The position numbers and the translations under genes are program-made. Source: Neocallimastix lanati (nom. inval.) (Eukaryota > Neocallimastigomycota > Neocallimastigomycetes > Neocallimastigales > Neocallimastigaceae). Taken from it: a DNA stretch of 62,000 bases. The DNA lies in the NCBI GenBank assembly GCA_016946835.1, contig JACVTC010000095.1, forward strand, positions 297,501 to 359,500, in the 5' to 3' direction. The notes under the pieces are model-generated. The model was not told the DNA's origin, did not search any database, and saw nothing but the letters and a program-made list of their open reading frames with translations. Below, in pieces: positions 14,301 through 25,200 of this stretch (positions are counted from its first letter, which is position 1; every line of letters begins with the position of its first letter).

Positions 14301-14961
14301 GAACTTGTATTTGTGGTTGTTCTTGAATTTGTGGTTGTGACTTCTCTTCAGATTTTACTTGTAATTGTTCCTGTGGTAATTCTTGAGGTTGAGATTTCGT
14401 TGGAGATTTCGTTGGAGATTGACTACGTTTACTTTGTTCTTTTTGAGTTTCTGGGTCAAAACGACCAATTTGATGATTAGAAAACTTCTTTCCAGCCTTC
14501 TGACGTGATTTTCTAGCTCTTGTATAAGTTGTTGGAGCTTTAATATTTTCATATAAGGCAGTGTTTGTATTTGTTGCTGATGTATTTGAATTAAATGATA
14601 ATGAATACATAGTTGGACTTATAATTTCAGTATCTTTTGGAGGACCGCCACTTTCTGAAAGTCCATTATCTTTTGGTGGTCCAATATCTTTTGGTGGTCC
14701 AATATCTTTTGGTGGTCCAATATCTTTTGGTGGTCCATTATCTTTTGGTGGTCCATTATCTTTTGGTGGTCCATTAGAAATTGGTGATTTATTTAAAGAT
14801 GTTTCATTATCAAGTGGTGGTCCATTTAACATTGGAGATTTGTTAGCAAGCGGTGGATTTGAAATTGCTGATGATTCATTATTAGTTGGGGAATCATCAT
14901 CAGAATCACTCCATGGCTCAGCCATGAAATTTAAATCGATATCTAAATCATCTCTATCCAT
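8332..14961 (-). CDS. Very large WD40 / coiled-coil scaffold protein, 2209 aa
   Basis: One uninterrupted frame from ATG at 14961 to TAA at 8332. Seen in order: Pro-rich PPKD[NI]G repeats (about residues 64-107); Gln/Pro-rich linker; an array of about a dozen TPxDPQQQQY repeats (about 305-460); a WD40 region (about 600-1050) whose clearest blade reads VRCLAFNSDGSILATGGEDG and ends LVRLWN; a Glu/Ser then Lys/Arg-rich insert inside it (about 765-817); a roughly 500-residue charged helical rod (about 1090-1590) made of recurring EL+xxLE units; and a disordered tail rich in Ser, Thr and Asn with repeated GGWDMD, IPFDIPAPS, DNWGF and GWGFSSWN motifs. The Trp/Phe-acidic and xPF motifs resemble short peptides that bind endocytic adaptor ears, but this is weak inference. 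I do not recognise a named family. Both flanks are gene-free. An N-terminal extension is unlikely, because AT-only DNA lies upstream of this ATG. Confidence 0.85.
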   Translation of the reverse strand: MDRDDLDIDLNFMAEPWSDSDDDSPTNNESSAISNPPLANKSPMLNGPPLDNETSLNKSPISNGPPKDNGPPKDNGPPKDIGPPKDIGPPKDIGPPKDNGLSESGGPPKDTEIISPTMYSLSFNSNTSATNTNTALYENIKAPTTYTRARKSRQKAGKKFSNHQIGRFDPETQKEQSKRSQSPTKSPTKSQPQELPQEQLQVKSEEKSQPQIQEQPQIQVQEQPQPQIQEQPQIQVQEQPQDNPIDQELQMQGQSYIQGQQSPQKKEQISIETPIENLSSQPEQQTTIESPGDQSQSQPQQEQAYIPVDQQQYITTPVDPQQQQYITTPVDQQQQQYMTTPTDPQQQQYITTPIDPQQQQYITTPVDPQQQQYITTPVDQQQQQYMTTPTDPQQQQYMTTPTDPQQQQYMTTPTDPQQQQYITTPTDPQQQQYVTTPTDPQQQQYMTTSTDPQQDQAYNNGAIDPQYAAYYAQYGYNCGYGYGYGYGYTDGSAKPEMVENSTMTEEIEVKDRTVEETQKEIIPVETSEEGVQTIESNTNEIEKEDVSLQTTEIKVKDSAIITEPDQRRPIYRQKDRIPDGVRLPATIVEYDFLKDDDYLFSPLSSKDLPLNLVSKSSESLDSLNNNVLVSIVTDKNNKYVCYIDGKNIHVIQEQKKFKFVLGGHSSSIIHIAITSIENKYTRILSIDEEGVIIVHEFDESKDILDNGKLSSDFCTIIMAMKSSEYQIYCAAFQPNNPNSFVVGTNMKCALFFNIDEGLWKRKINADEEDSEEESESSDSSSSSTSSDEEMRKKKKERRRRRREKKREKRRRKIIQKKEQDRDNKLKLGIKAIKLEHGCDVRCLAFNSDGSILATGGEDGLVRLWNMNEIGDFQLPFFYFSPIHNQPDKKTIGSAKPINSLEFACYNSKYAVDSILIVGSNKNRRIQVLDTFNLKVLHELNLGRKTLWKWDEKLKCLIAYKNSESMLFSFHLCSPVESDNKNDIKSPIKLKTKVDLSESSQAFKFYCDCPFNFDGVQFDYAIGWKLNKPIHGFTTLQGIATNSLNKTTSNKWYLLFRHQSSLEACEVDDNLVSPECRTACPLLGSLQWDIDEIWEEARVKREELEWEDLKNELEGDMYIERERWEKDFKEKRDAWEKQAKALKNKFEKEKHAFLNEEIRDAVEKELRAQCEPKVIAELNNELRDSLEEELKGSIEDEIREEYKPKILAKLTEELRESLEEQVKISLERELRPQYEERLKDEVTAELEQKLTDEIKSSLEKKYANECKEKVTQELREKLEPEVKMNLERELKEEFEPVLKETLRNEIQEDIRDSVKDEVKKEIRNEYEAEMVQSLSNELKDSIQFEVRGQLEEEMKSKRQELEENLVDEVKASLEQKYTDEVKQSLEQKYADECREKVSQELRASLEPEIKMALEQMYADECREKVTEELRQQLAPEAEQKRKLIEQELANERQQMEQSMRNQIEGELRTVLEREVNDDINEMRTLLETDLRKEMDSRKAELEKQMREELTAKLTSELKPKIENKLRSELGANISPGQADANTLSSEKEKGYEEEINNLKLENENMEKEHEDLLMCLYDMEEKVKKYRNKLKTLDALSEGESESEYNEDDDEEIEPELIEEEEKEKEKEKVEIETEKEIEQKPEQIEQQKQTQENASHSLFSPEVKEKMFMNSAPSPLPSPTQKLQMPFNIPSNTGFNISPSPVVNTATITTTTTTTNAIPFDNPATTNVNTNTIPFNNPVTSNTNSNTNDIPFDISASTGTKNESFGGWDMDSTFPFDIPAPSNTINKNKSPITTNIEPKVKTPEFANKIDAIPFDNSAITGNNNSSFGGWEMDTSIPFSIPAPSNTTTENKSPIASDAVPSFTASASGITLPSPNAPIETTSAPIEISAPSQKQNDNDGWGISDNWGFSDINNAQETKPLTTEVPSQVPASVSPLAPVKPTLEEQKQPESVTLNESIPFDTSKSNDVNNGWNIGGWDTGNDFMSFNQKPSSSVFSPKFNEPPKSSMNTSKVTSTTTATSATLPPSNFFDGWNNIITSPKSASKAEKKSNGGWGFSSWNNDTTTSGNDSWGFGNTMERKSSTTSTNNNNNNNNNNNNGFADSLFKNENNNSNSWFNQSKPSDSSKKSISPLTLGSNKFGIAKSTSSGYGFGQRSPPSNSSFNQFSTSNETNRAGSTTGSNNNLFSPRASNGFFSNPPPSNSSSYSFSRRR
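13600..14045 (-). repeat. In-frame minisatellite coding TPxDPQQQQY repeats
   Basis: About a dozen tandem units of 33-36 bases inside the WD40 scaffold gene encode TP[VTI]DPQQQQY[IMV]T. Units differ by synonymous and conservative changes (PVDP, PTDP, PIDP; YIT, YMT, YVT). Two blocks of adjacent units look like a duplicated higher-order block, since a PVDQQQQQYMT unit occurs twice in the same context. The array is kept in frame, so it is under coding constraint. Confidence 0.85.
14640..14775 (-). repeat. 18-bp in-frame repeat coding PPKD[NI]G
   Basis: About seven tandem copies of an 18-base unit (ccattatcttttggtggt on the + strand) near the N-terminus of the WD40 scaffold. A C-to-T/A swap gives alternating Asn and Ile at one position, with the three Ile copies adjacent, which points to recent local duplication. 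Confidence 0.8.
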
Positions 14962-16157
14962 AATAATTATTTATTGATTGATTTTTTCTTTTTCTTTTCT
15001 TTTATTAAGAAAAAAAAAAAAAAAGTACTTATATATTTATATATGTTATTAAAAAAAAATATCTCTAATAAAGATATAATATAAATATAAATTTATAAAA
15101 AAAAAAACATTAATCATATTAATTATAATTTTAAATAATATAAATATAATAATACATATAAAAATAAAAATTAAAAAATAAATCAAGATTAAATTAAAAT
15201 TTCAAAAGTTATACTACATTTTAATTTAATAATAATGAATTCTTTTTTATTTTTTATTTTTTATTTTTTTTTTATGACAAAAAAAAAAAATAATAAAAAA
15301 TAAAAAATTCTTTTAATATCAAACTTGATTCTAAAAATATAAATATTTTTATTATATTGTTTATGATTTTAATTATTATCGAAAAGGAAAATCAACTTCT
15401 TGTATAATAAAATTTTATAAATATTTTTTTTTCTTTTAAATTCTATATTGTCCTTTTTATGATTTTGTATTTTTCAATTTGTATTTTAAATTTTATAAAT
15501 AATTTTATATATGTGTATTTATTAAATATTAATTTTGTCTTTATATATATTTATTTTTTTTTAATAAAAAAGATTGTTTACTACTTTATTTGCTTTTGTT
15601 AATTATTTATTTATTTTTTTCTTTTTTTTTTTTTTTTTTTTATTTATTTATTAATTTATCTTCATTTACTTATTTTTTTTTTTTTTTTTTTTTTTTTTGT
15701 ATATATTAAATAATTAAATTTATATTTTATTTAATAATTATTACATAAAGCAAATAATTAAAACAGGCATACAAAAATATAATAATAATAAAAATAAAAA
15801 TTATAGAAATAAATATATAAAAGATTATTTATTATTTAAATTTTACCTATAAGTATTATATAAAATGGTATTAAATTAAATTAAATATTTATCAAATAAA
15901 TAAATTTTAATTATCTTAAATTTATTGCTTTTTCTTTTTTTCTTTTTTTTTTTTTTTATTATTTTTTTTATTATTATTTTATTTTAATCTTTTTATTCCT
16001 TTAAAATGAAAAAGCTTTATTATTTTAATATCCTTAGTATTAATTATTTAAATAAGTCTAAATAAGAATAAAATATATTTAAAAAATTTTTTTTTTTTTT
16101 GATATATATTTAAAATTTTTAATACATAAATACTTATTTATTTATTTATTTATTCAT

Positions 16158-16198
<41 letters not shown>

Positions 16199-16730
16199 TT
16201 TTTAAATTATTATTATACTATAAATATATTTAATATTTTTAAAAAAAAAAAAAAAAAAGGAAAGAAAAAACTTAGATGAAAATAAAGGACTATTTTTTTA
16301 AAGAATTAGACACCAATAAAGTATAAAATATTTGTAAAAGATTTATATAAATTTTAAAACTTGCAAAAAAGTAATTATAATAATCTTAAATTTAATAATA
16401 ATGAATAGATACAATAAATAAATAATTTATATATATTTGTTTGTTTATGGGCATAAACAAATATTTATACTAAATAACAGAATATCAATAAACTAACATT
16501 TATTACTTAATATAATTACATATTAAAAAATTAATATTAATTTTTATTTTTATTCTTATTTTATTTTTTATTTTTATTATAATTCTTATTTTTATTATTA
16601 TCATATTTGTAATTGTAATTGTAATTGTAATTATAATTATAATTGTAATTGTAATTGTAATTGTATTAATATTCGTAGTTGTATTTTGTTTTTTGTTTTG
16701 TTTTTATTAACATCATTTTATTTTATTTCA
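14962..16730. other. Intergenic AT-rich DNA upstream of the WD40 gene
   Basis: Holds A/T homopolymers, a (TTTA)n run at about 16135-16195, a small perfect hairpin at 16440-16461 (TTTGTTTATG, two G, CATAAACAAA) and an (AATTGT)n hexamer run at about 16612-16670. No gene seen. The part just above 14961 must contain the WD40 gene promoter, but no motif stands out. Confidence 0.6.
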
Positions 16731-16732
16731 TT

Positions 16733-17946
16733 CAATCTGTACTTTATATTTAAGATATTTATTTTATTTTACTCAATCTTTACTTTATATTTATATTTCA
16801 ACTATTTATTTTATTTTATTTTATTTTATTTTATTTTATTTTATTTTATTTTATTTTATTTTATTTTATTTTATTTTATTTTATTTTATTTTATTTTATT
16901 TTATTTTATTTTATTTAAACTGTACTTTATATTCATATTCTACTATTTATTTTATTTTATTTTATTTTATTTTATTTTATTTTATTTTATTTTATTTTAT
17001 TTTATTTTATTTAAACTGTACTTTATATTCATATTCTACTATTTATTTTATTTTATTTTATTTTATTTTATTTTATTTTATTTTATTTTATTTAAACTGT
17101 ACTTTATATTCCTATTCTACTATTTATTTTATTTTATTTTATTTTATTTTATTTTATTTTATTTTATTTTATTTTATTTTATTTTATTTTATTTTATTTT
17201 ATTTTATTTTATTTTATTTTATTTTATTTTATTTTATTTTATTTTATTTTATTTTATTTATTTTATTTTATTTTATTTTATTTTATTTTATTTATTTTAT
17301 TTTATTTTATTTTATTTTATTTTATTTTATTTTATTTTATTTTATTTTATTTTATTTTATTTTATTTTATTTTATTTTATTTTATTTTATTTTATTTTAT
17401 TTTATTTTATTTTATTTTATTTTATTTTATTTTATTTTATTTTATTTTATTTTATTTTATTTTATTTTATTTTATTTTATTTTATTTTATTTTATTTTAT
17501 TTTATTTTATTTTATTTTATTTTATTTTATTTTATTTTATTTTATTTTATTTTATTTTATTTTATTTTATTTTATTTTATTTTATTTTATTTTATTTTAT
17601 TTTATTTTATTTTATTTTATTTTATTTTATTTTATTTTATTTTATTTTATTTTATTTTATTTTATTTTATTTTATTTTATTTTATTTTATTTAAACTGTA
17701 CTTTATATTCATATTCTACTATTTATTTTATTTTATTTTATTTTATTTTATTTTATTTTATTTTATTTTATTTTATTTTATTTTATTTTATTTTATTTTA
17801 TTTTATTTTATTTTATTTTATTTTATTCAATCTGTACTTATATTTATATTTCTTCTATTAATTTTATTTTATTTTATTTTATTCAATCTGTACTTATATT
17901 TATATTTCTACTATTTATTTTATTTTATTTTATTTTATTTTATTTT
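16733..17946. repeat. ATTTT pentamer satellite with conserved spacer units
   Basis: About 1.2 kb of almost pure (ATTTT)n. It is broken at about 16735, 16775, 16917, 17011, 17093, 17692, 17825 and 17883 by a recurring spacer of about 35 bases containing CTGTACTTTATATTCATATT or a close variant and ending TCTACTATTTA. The longest uninterrupted block runs about 17125-17690, apart from two one-base phase shifts. An open frame crosses the array only because the pentamer lacks stops; it is not a gene. Confidence 0.95.
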
Positions 17947-18927
17947 TTATAATATGAAAATAAAGAAAAAATAATTTTTAAAAAATAAAAAAGATAATAA
18001 TAATAATAATAATAACAAAAAAATAAAATAAAATAATAATAACAAAAATATTATAATTAAAAAAAAATTATTAAAATGTATTATTTTTTTTTTTTTTTTT
18101 CATTTTATTTAAAAAGTTTAAATTATTATTAATTTAAATAATAAAAATAAAATAAGAAAAGAAGATTATTTTTTACTTTATTTTATTTTATTTTTTTATT
18201 ATTATTATTTTATTAAAAAAATTCGTAATAAAAACAAAATAACTATTTGAATTTTTAATATAATATTATTGTTTTTAAATTAATCTTTTTTTTTTTTTTT
18301 ATTACTTTATTTTATAGGAATTAATGTTATTTACTGTTCTTTTAATTATTAATTTTATTATATTATTATTATTTGTTTTTGTTTTTCTGTCTGTTTATTT
18401 TTATTATTCTGAATGTGTGGGTTTTGTACTAAGCACGTAATACTATATTAAATTTTATTAAGTTGTAATAATCATAAATAATACACATAATTTAAAATAA
18501 AAAAAATTTGTTTTAATTTCATATATAAAAATATTTAACTAAATAATAATGTAATTTTCTATTAACATTTTTTTTAAAAAAAAAATTGAACTTTTTTAAT
18601 TTCTTCGCTTTTCTTTCCTTTTTTTTTTTTTTTTTTTTTTTTTTTGTTTTTTGTTTTTTGTTTTTTGTTTTTTGTTGTTTTTTTTGTTTTTTTTGTTATT
18701 TTTGTTTTTTGTTGTTTTTTTGTTTTTTTGTTTTTTTGTTTTTTTTGTTTTTTTGTTTTTTTGTTTTTTTTGTTTTTTTGTTTTTTATTTTTTTTTTTTT
18801 TTATATTTTTTTTTGTTGTGGTTTTTATATTTATTTTTGTATTATTCTTATAATTTTTTTTTTTTTTACTTGTTCGTTTATTTGTTTTTGCTTTTGCTTT
18901 TGCTTTTGCTTTTGTTTTTTGATAATT

Positions 18928-18983
<56 letters not shown>

Positions 18984-19285
18984 TCCGTTCTAATTAATTT
19001 CAATATAAGCTTTAAAAAAAATTTGTTAAATGTATTTTTCTATTATACAAATAATTTTATTTATTTTTTTTTTTTTTTTTTAATTTGTTTATTTTTGGTG
19101 ATAAAAAATATATATAAGTATATATATTAGAAAAATATTAAATATAATATATATAATATATTATATATATAATTTTTTTTATTTTGAAATATATAAATTA
19201 AATTAGAGTATTTCTTAATAATTATTATTAGAGTATAGGATAATTATTATTTAACATTAAAGGATAGATTATTATAAATTTTTTT
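17947..19285. other. Intergenic DNA with T/G tracts and a 50-base A run
   Basis: About 18619-18800 is a poly-T tract with a G every six to eight bases, followed by four CTTTTG units near 18890-18915 and then an uninterrupted run of about 50 A at 18932-18981. About 18390-18450 is slightly richer in G and C but shows no gene. This is the 3' flank of the neurofibromin gene. Confidence 0.6.
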
Positions 19286-22200
19286 TTAAGACACAATTGC
19301 CTCAACCATAGCACAAGCTAAATGAGATAATTCAATTTTCTTTGGTTTTGGAATATTACTAAATGATCCACTTTCTGGTAATCCGAAGAAACCAATAGTT
19401 TTAAGGAAATTAATTAATTGATGACGTCTTGGAGAATCGCCAATTGGCCTACTAATAATAGTAGTTAAAATAGCTAGAATGGTTTCAGAACGATTATTAT
19501 CAAAAGTATAACTCATTTTTGGAAGAATAGAATCATAAATCATAATAAAGATATCTGGATAATTAACTGAAAGTTCATCAAAGAAATGATAAATAAAAAT
19601 TTGTTCATTTTCATAATCAGAATTTTGAAGCATAGTAGCCATCATTGTTGCTAAAAGAATAGCATTTTCTTCATCAAGTGATAATTTATCTAAAATTTTG
19701 GGTATCTTATTGTAATTTTCTAAACCATTAACATCAATATCACCATAAGTATCATCAATAACACCAACACTCCAGAATAATTCCTTTAACACTTCGGTAA
19801 TTGGAAGAAGAGGAGCAATATAACCAATTAATTCAGGTCCAACAGTATTATTAGCACCAATACAAGCACCACCACATGCCTTACTTGAAATTTCTATGAA
19901 AGTCATTAATAGAGATACAGTAGCAGATTTAGTTGCTGGATGTCTTAAACCTTTAATTAAATTAGTAGAAACAGCAAAGGAGAAATTAACAGAGAAATTA
20001 GTACCAACCGCTTCATCCATTTTAAGAGCAATATCCGTAAGGGGTTCACGAGCCTTTAAAAGATAAGAGGAAACGGTTTCATCAACAAAGCATTCATTGG
20101 CTTCTAATGTTCTCAAAACCACTTGTAAAAGATTTAAGGCCCCTTGGAAGAGAGGAATATTACCTATCTGAATTAATGACATACCTAACCAGAACATTGG
20201 TGACATGTATCTTGAATCTAATGGTAAGTTTTCGACGATATTGGTTAAACACATAATAATACTAATAATATAGGTACATTCTGTTTGATCATATAAAGTT
20301 AAAGCATTCTTTAAGGCAACAAGAATTTGATATAATAAATCATCATCTACTTCATCTTTTGCAAGACAACCCATAGCAACAAAAGCACGAGGTTGAAGAG
20401 CTGGGTTATACTGGAATGCCGTACTGGTAATTAAACTCATCCATCTTGATTTCCATGTAGCAGAAATTTCTTCGGTTGGAGCACCATAGGTCATAATATT
20501 AAGAAGTGTAGTTGAAACAAGTTCAAGAGCAGATAAAGTAATACCTTCATATGGATCGGACATAGCTTCATTGATATTTGTGAAGGCATTTTGCGTTCCT
20601 TTACTTAAACCAAATAATACGGTATATTTTTGTTCCACAAATTCAGAAAGTTGAATGGATAGATTCTTAAAGGCTTCACTTTCAGAAGGCAAATTAATGC
20701 ACATTGAATGAATTAAATTAACCACTAAACCATGAATAGAAGCTCTAATTAATGGTGTACCAACACCAACAAACATGGTGACAATATGGAATAACTCTGG
20801 TAAATATTGTTGAACAAAGACATTATTACTGAAAGAGAGCATCAAAATTAAACGAATCATAATAACAAGTTGATCCCATTCCGGATGATCCGTTACAGAA
20901 ACTGCCCCATTAAATGAAGTAACCTTTAACTTCTTTCTCAACTTAGAAATAATTTTACCAGCAACAAGTTGAACATTTGAAGATGCATACGAAACAATTG
21001 TATTACAAACAATTTCAGATTGGGCATTCAGAGGACCATATTCAAGAGCCTTTTGAATTAGGACATCAATTACTTGAGAAACAATTTCTTCAGCTTCACC
21101 CAATACCTTCCAAATCTTTATTTGTATTGAAGAATACATATCATTTTCTTTTATACTAAGTTCAATAAATTGTCTTAAAATTTCTTCCAATTTTTCAGCA
21201 TTTTCCTTACTTTTTTCTGTTTCATTGAAAGAACCTGGATTAGCATAAAGAGCCAAGTTTGGAATCCATGGTGAAATGTACTCCAAACAATAACGCTTTA
21301 AATCATTGGAAGATTTCTTCATACCTTCAAAGGCTTCCAATAAAAGTTCTAAAGTTAATTCTGGTTTATTACGAGCCAATTTTTCACTGATGTTAATAAT
21401 GAAATTAATACTATTAGAAGGAATGCATAAACCTTTTGTCCCTAACAAATGATTATCAACATCGAATGAGAAAGCCAAACTCAAAGAGTATAATAAATTA
21501 TAGGCTGAAAGTCTTAAGGTAGCATCTTCACTTCCAATATTCAATAATGCCATATTTAAAAGAGTACCTGGAACATCACCTGGTCTAAGAATACGTTCAG
21601 ATAAACCAGAATTTCTAGAGTATCGGAAACGAGAACGTGAAGCACGAATAGCTTGGAAAATTTGATCACGCTTTGGAGAAGAGAAACTCTGCATTCTCTT
21701 ATCTTGACCATAACGAATAACAAAATCACTTTCATCATCTGGATCACTACTGTATAAAATATCTACAATTTCTGATATTTGAATGACATCATTAAAGATA
21801 CATGGAATACCAAACAAATCTTGCTTCTTTGATGTGGTCACAATAATACTATCCTTATTAATTTTCAAATTAACTTGACTACGCGACTTGTAATGCGTAA
21901 TACGAGTTACCGGAGTAAAACTAGTAATTATATCTTTTTCTAATAATATGGTGGATTTAGGGAGCTTCAACTCCGAGTAGGAAATATAATTACTAATAGG
22001 TAATTGATCACCGTAGTTCACACAGACCATTTTCTTTAAAACTCGTGTGGAAATAGACTTGGCAAATTGTTTAGACCATTTTTTAAAAACCGTTGTTACA
22101 TTATATAAATAGATACGAGCAAGATGATCAAAAGCTTCCGGTGGGAAAAGTAGTAAAATATTAATCCAGTAATTTGATTTGATTTCATTTCCAATATCAA

Positions 22201-25200
22201 AGAAACTACAATCAATTACAATTTCATAGGATCTATTAAAGTATGGCCTAATGAGAGTAAAGATATAATACATTAATAATTCTATATCTTCATTTTCTGA
22301 TGGAACCCTTCTAGCAATTAAATAAAATACTGGATTTCTTTCCTTGGAGGTACCACCTTCATAAAAAACTTTCGAATCTTTAATAGCATCTAAATTACGA
22401 TGTTGTTCAATTCTTTGAAGGAATTCAATAAACAAATGACTAATGAAACCAGCCTTACTAACATAGGTTGAGGTTGATTGAGTTTCAGTAATTTCAGGAG
22501 CAGGTCCCAATTGATTAATTAATGAAGTAAATTGTTCAAATGATTCAATACTATTACCACTTCTTGAATTTGATTTTCCTTGTTGTCTTACATCTTCAAC
22601 ACTTGATTGACCAGAAGCCAAATTTTGATTAGAATTAGAATTAGAATTAGAACCATAAATTGTATTATTCCTACCATGCTTACTCTTCTTTAAAATCATT
22701 TCCTTACCAATTCTTTCTATCTTTTCTTGATTATCAAGTAAATAATAATGAAGCTTATTAATCATAATGGAACTAGGGGGTTCTACCAGAGCATCATTTT
22801 CATCAGTATATTGATTATTTACCACTGGTAAATTTCCATCCAATCCAGAAATTCGCTCTAAAAATCTTGTAACCGGAGCTTTATTTTCATTTATGAATTC
22901 ACTTAATTCCATCATAAAATCTTCCTTAATATTGAAAGAAGAATTGTTAGCTAAATTTTGTATGATTTTAGTACATAAGACCAAACCACGACGTAACTCC
23001 TTAGAAGATTGAGGAATAGCAACAAGTCCATGACCATCTGGAGAAACAATAGCTGGAGAGAAGAAACGAAGGAAAATAAAACCTCCAACAGCAGGTAAAG
23101 GTGATTTTTTGAACTTACTTTTAACGACCTCTGCAATAAATGTACATAGTTCAATGAAGCATAATGGAATATCTTGACTATTGGTAATTACATCAATAAA
23201 ACCTTGGCAAGCATTTTTCAAATTTTCAAGATTACTACTCTTATCACCATATTGTATTCTTTCGGGATCAATTTCGTATGATTTATCAACAGATTCAGTA
23301 ACCAATTTAGTTAAGTAGGGTTGAAGCGTTCTCTTTAAATAATCTGAACCTTCATTTTTTGCAAAAATAGTTAAAAGCTTAGTGGCCATACTATTTCTTC
23401 TGAATAAATTTTCCGGTGATTCCGTTTTGGCGACCTCCTTTTTAACAACCATCTTAATTAATTTCATGGTTAATCTACTATTACTTCTAAAAATGGTTAA
23501 TATCAATTGAGCAATTTCATCAATGTCACCGACAGGAGCAACTTCACACAGAGCTAAAGCAATTGATAAATCAGGTCTGGTAAAAAGATCAATTAATTTT
23601 TTGTATCTCTCTTTCATCATCCTTTCTTTATTTTCTTCAGAAAGATCATCAAAATCAGAAACTTGATTTACTATATTGGTAAAAATTTGCATAAAGGCAG
23701 CTCTTGTCTTCGTATCTTCATGATAGCCAAGTGGAAGAGAATATTTTAAACCAATATCAATATTGGAACTTAAAAGATTTGATAAAGCTAAGATAGAATA
23801 ATCTTTTAGAGGTCCCATCCAACGAACATATTCCTTTGATTTTGAAAGAAGATTTGAAAATTCAGAGGTTGCACCACGATAGTCACCACTTTCAATAATT
23901 TCTAAAAGACGACTTCTTCTTAAGAGAGTAATAAAAAAATTGAAATATTTATTAAATAAACGTGTTTTTTCTTCTTCAATAGTGGCCTCATGAGCATCTT
24001 CTGGTTGTAATGGAAGTTGAACCAATAAAACAGTAATAGTTTTCATACATGAAATATCTAAATCGATATGAAGTTTAGATTCCTTACCATGTAGAGTGGC
24101 TATATCTTCATTATAAACTCTTTCACCTTGAACATCATCCGTATCATTAATCCAACCAACAAAAATTTCTACCAATTTATTACGAAATTTAACTGAATTA
24201 CAAAGACGTGAAAATTCCTTCTTTCTAAAGATAGAATCACAAAGTTGAGTAATTCTTACTTTAATTCTTAAAGCGGTATTATATTGACTTGGCGCTTCGG
24301 AGAGACGATCAACATATCTAATGAAAGAAATAATTAAACTAGCTAAATCCGTCGAACCGAGATAATCGATGGTATCATCACGATCGACTAAGCATCTAAA
24401 AATACTAATAGCGTTTTCGATAAAGGTAGTATTTTTTTCACTACAGACAATATTATTCTTTTCATCGAAGAAGCTACGATTCATGTATAAATCAAGACAT
24501 TTAAAGAAGTTTGAGTAGAGAAGAGTGCTGAGTTCATTACCAAGTAATTCTTTAACAGATTCACGAACCATCAAATTATCTGATCCAAGTAAATCTACTA
24601 AGGCATGAACAAATTTATCAATTAAATCATAACCATTAGCGTAAAGTCTTGCAATACTTGCTGTAGCTAAATAATTGGTATTACTATAAATGTCAGCATT
24701 AAACTTTCCTTCCGGAAGGTTCACATTATTTACTCCTTTGGAAAGGGAACTTTGTGGAGCAACACCTTGTTTTACCATTTGAGTAATACTACTACCAGCG
24801 AAGTTACAACAGCCACCAAGAGTACAAAGGAATCCAGTATAATTCTTCCATTCACCCTTATCCTCAGCAAATATATAATCTTCTGTACGAATTTGATAAC
24901 GTGGATTACTACCTTTCTTTTTAATTTCCTCGAAATTATTATTGTAATAATCATCCCAATTACCATTTGGAAGAATTGGACTTCCAAAGTTACTATTACT
25001 TTGTTGAATATTTTTATTTTGAGGGATCGTAATGTAACCCGTAAGCTTATACCAACGTCTATAGATTTCTTCATAGGCCCCCATAATTCCTATAGTTGGT
25101 TTATTGATATTACGTAAGACATTTCTTATTAGCTTTTGTTGAACTTTTTGACTGTTAACAACCCCAGTATTTAATTGTTGAATAATATTACGATATATAT

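Noticed and set aside
16686-17861. 391-codon open frame on the + strand
   Set aside because: It runs through the ATTTT satellite and codes only FILFY repeats; the pentamer lacks stop codons in this frame, so the frame is a repeat artefact.
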